From Actinomycetes bacterium (GTDB lineage: Bacteria; Actinomycetota; Acidimicrobiia; Acidimicrobiales; RAAP-2): a stretch of DNA of 33,567 bases. Position numbers and translations under genes: made by a program. Positions 31,279-33,567 of this stretch are shown here, piece by piece (the first letter of the stretch is position 1; every line of letters starts with the position of its first letter). The DNA lies in the NCBI GenBank assembly GCA_021794655.1, contig JAJYQJ010000058.1, positions 1-33,567 of the forward strand. Direction: 5' to 3'. A model generated the notes under the pieces. It searched no databases and was not told the origin of the DNA. It worked only from the letters and a program-made list of their open reading frames with translations.

Positions 31279-33567
31279 CCCACCAACTCCTAGTGCCCTG
31301 CTGAGTGCTGGTGCGAACCAGCCTCTTTCGAACTCGGTCGGGCTGTGGACTCAAGGGATCATAGAGAACCCTGACATGGTCGAGGCTAACAACACCTATA
31401 GGCTCTACTACTCAGGCGGCTACTGGGGGAACAACTCCTATAGCGAAGGCTGGGCGTCGTGTAGTGGGCCAAGTGGACCCTGTGTCGACGGAGGAGAGAT
31501 CCTCGCGACGGGTTCCACGTTGAATGGACCAGGTGGGGGCTCTTGGTTCCAGGATCTATTGAATCCAAGTGTAAACAGCCCAGGTACTGGGTCGTTGGCT
31601 GTCCACAGCTGGGACAATCAGGACTGCTCTGGGGTAACTTCTCCGAGTAGCTGCTACTTTCCACCGCCTAACACACAGGCAAACGGCACGCCCTGCAACG
31701 GTGCTTCCTTCCCCTATGCATGCCGCAGCCTCTACTTCGTCTCTGATACTCAGATGCTAAAGCCGATCTTTGTGAGTTCGAACCACTTCAGCGATGAACT
31801 TGGCACTGCGATGAACGACTCTGTCGTGACATCTGCGACGCCAGCGGCCACTATCGCAGTCGCACCTGGGTCCTCTCTTCCCTCAGGTGTAAGCCTCGTC
31901 GACAACCGAGACGGTACTGCGAAGCTTGAGCTGAGTACGAACACAGCTCCTGGCATCCACCACTTCGATCTTGAAGCTTCAAACATCGCTGGATCGACCA
32001 CACAGAGCTTCACCTTGACTTTCTACACACCACTTGCTTTTACGAGCCCCTCTAGTTTGACCGTGACAGCCGGCAAGTCGTCTTCGTTCGAGGTGACCAC
32101 GAGTGGCTACCCGACGCCTTCTTTGTCCATGTATCCCTTTGGCGACTACTACGACTGGCTCTATTCGCTCTGGTCTGGGCTCCCCTTTGGGATCAGCTTT
32201 ACTGACAACAAAAACGGCACCGGCACTCTCTTTGTTGGACCTAACGCGCCTGTTGGCTTGTTCCGGGTAATGTTTTATGCCAACAACTCGATCGACGACT
32301 CTGCCACCCAACTGTTCTCCTTGAATGTCGTGAACAACGTGCCAGCTGGAACCAAAGTCAACGGTATAGGCACCTCAGACGGCTTTCCGATCCTCTATTG
32401 GTTAAGCCCGGCGCAACTGCAGATTCAAGGTTGTGCTGACGCGACCAGAGCCACCTACAAGGTGACAGCTGTCAACACCGAGACGAACAAGTACCAAAGC
32501 GTAACTGGCACACTTACCGAGACCTCCAAGGGCAGTGGCCTCTACGATGCAACTATCCCGCCGCTCTATCCCCTACACGGCCTAGCTACGATTACGACCA
32601 GGCTCACCTGCCCAGGTGGAAAGCTCGAGACAGAGTCCTTCGATATCTTCATAGACCCAGGCGGCAGAGTCATAGACACCTCGTCAAACCCAGTGCCCCA
32701 AGCAACTGTCACCTTGCTTGAAGCGCCAAGTGCCTCTGGGCCTTTTACCCCGGTGCCAAGTGGCTCGAACCTGCTCTCTCCTGGAACCCCGTCCAACCCG
32801 GAGACAACGAATCCCTTTGGTGGCTTTGGCTGGGACACTTTGCCTGGCTACTACGAGGTGAGCGCGTCTGCTCCAGGGTGCTCTAACCCGTTTGATCCAT
32901 CGAATCCAGATGTTGTGAGCAAAGTCTTCAAAGTCCCACCGGCTATGAACAGCCTCGTCCTTACGATGAGCTGTGTGAGATCTGCACCAGCGTTTAGCTC
33001 TGGGGCAAGAGACACAGTGCGTGCAGGTAAGAGCTTTTCCTTCCCGATCTCGACAACTGGCTCACCAAGTGCTTTAATCTCGCTTCTTCCAGGCTCTTCT
33101 CTGCCCTCAGGTGTGAGCCTCATCAACGGCGGAGATGGGACGGCAACCCTTGTCGGCACATCTAGTGTTCAACCCGGCGTCTACAGCTTTGATCTCGGAG
33201 CTATCAACAGCGTCGGAGCCAGCGTTGACAACTTCGCCTTAGAGGTGTTAGCCCCACCGGTGTTTATCTCAGCTGACACCTACTCAACCTCATCAGGCAC
33301 GCCGTTTTCCTTTAGAGTTGCAGCTAGTGGCTCCCCCTATCCAGGGATCGGTCCTACCTCGTCTGCCTCCTTGCCCCCTCACGTATCTGTGACGAGCAAC
33401 GCTGATGGCACAGCAACAATCAGTGGATCTGGGACCTTAGCTCCTGGAACGTATCCATTTGACCTGTGGGCGATCAACGACCAAGGATACGCTCTAGAAC
33501 CCTTTACCCTGGTAATAACAGCTCCACTGCCACAGATCTCTCTTCGCTTCAGAGGGGCTCTTGACTA
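31274..33567 (+). pseudogene. GH43-like secreted glycosidase, C-terminal fragment with Ig-like repeats (runs off the window)
   Basis: In the frame that continues the 25030-25890 fragment, this stretch is open to the last base. It starts with the missing GH43 part: IIENPDMVEANNTYRLYYSGG supplies the catalytic-acid Glu, followed by YSEGWASCSGPSGPC. After the propeller come at least three putative-Ig (He_PIG-like) repeats with the pattern LPSGVSL-DN-DGTA-L...PG-Y-F-L-A-N, near 31790, 33000 and 33250, and a different domain around 32340-32960. Such tails are common on large secreted glycosidases. ATG 31238, in the IS right end, is in frame and could start a protein without a signal peptide. Confidence 0.85.

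Noticed and set aside
31386-33159. Several minus-strand open frames opposite the glycosidase fragment
   Set aside because: The plus strand is continuously open with clear GH43 and Ig-like motifs, so these are shadows.
1-33567. tRNA, rRNA, riboswitch or CRISPR elements
   Set aside because: None was recognised by eye on either strand. Short tRNAs could be missed without a covariance search.

Overview
The window looks like the chromosome of an actinobacterium. It has the conserved order ribF - rpsO - pnp - M16 peptidase - dapB ... dapA - rnj - ftsK - dacC-like - thrB - miaB - miaA. Moderate-to-high GC, frequent GTG/TTG starts and a secreted protein with GYWEVASDGGIFAFG repeats suggest the class Acidimicrobiia. 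That placement is inference; there is no rRNA or other decisive marker in the window.

Layout. (1) Positions 1-1797 hold the 3' part of a secreted protein with an Ig/cadherin-like domain and six tandem 42-residue repeats. (2) Positions 1973-10999 carry ribF, rpsO, pnp, an M16 peptidase and a large YfhO-like membrane protein. (3) Positions 10192-14729 carry dapB, two TetR-type regulators, a small unknown protein, a secreted unknown protein on the minus strand, and a ferritin-like di-iron protein. The second TetR gene has a promoter overlapped by a clear inverted-repeat operator. (4) Positions 14818-24823 carry dapA, rnj, ftsK (with an unusual acidic insertion), a D,D-carboxypeptidase, thrB, miaB and miaA. 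(5) From 25030 to the end of the window lies one large secreted GH43-like glycosidase gene with Ig-like repeats, broken by nested mobile DNA.

The nested region is the main find. A GH43-like gene is cut by an IS1634-type (DDE) insertion sequence with 32-bp terminal inverted repeats, a CTATAG target duplication and a divergent accessory gene (DUF6788-type). The transposase gene of that IS is in turn cut by a recombinase-in-trio (RIT) element: three tyrosine recombinase genes joined by ATGA overlaps, bounded by perfect 32-bp inverted repeats, with a TAGATA duplication of the target. Removing each layer with one duplicate copy restores an uninterrupted reading frame across both joints. The transposase then regains a D134/D225/E446 triad, and the glycosidase regains all three expected acidic residues. 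Both insertions therefore look recent. The RIT ends carry six copies of a decamer (TTATGTGCAG or its complement) and a left-end-only perfect 20-bp palindrome that would sit at the junction of a circular form.

Several genes lack a Shine-Dalgarno sequence but have a TANNNT-like hexamer 6-9 bases before the start codon. This suggests leaderless transcripts are common here. No tRNA, rRNA or CRISPR array was recognised.
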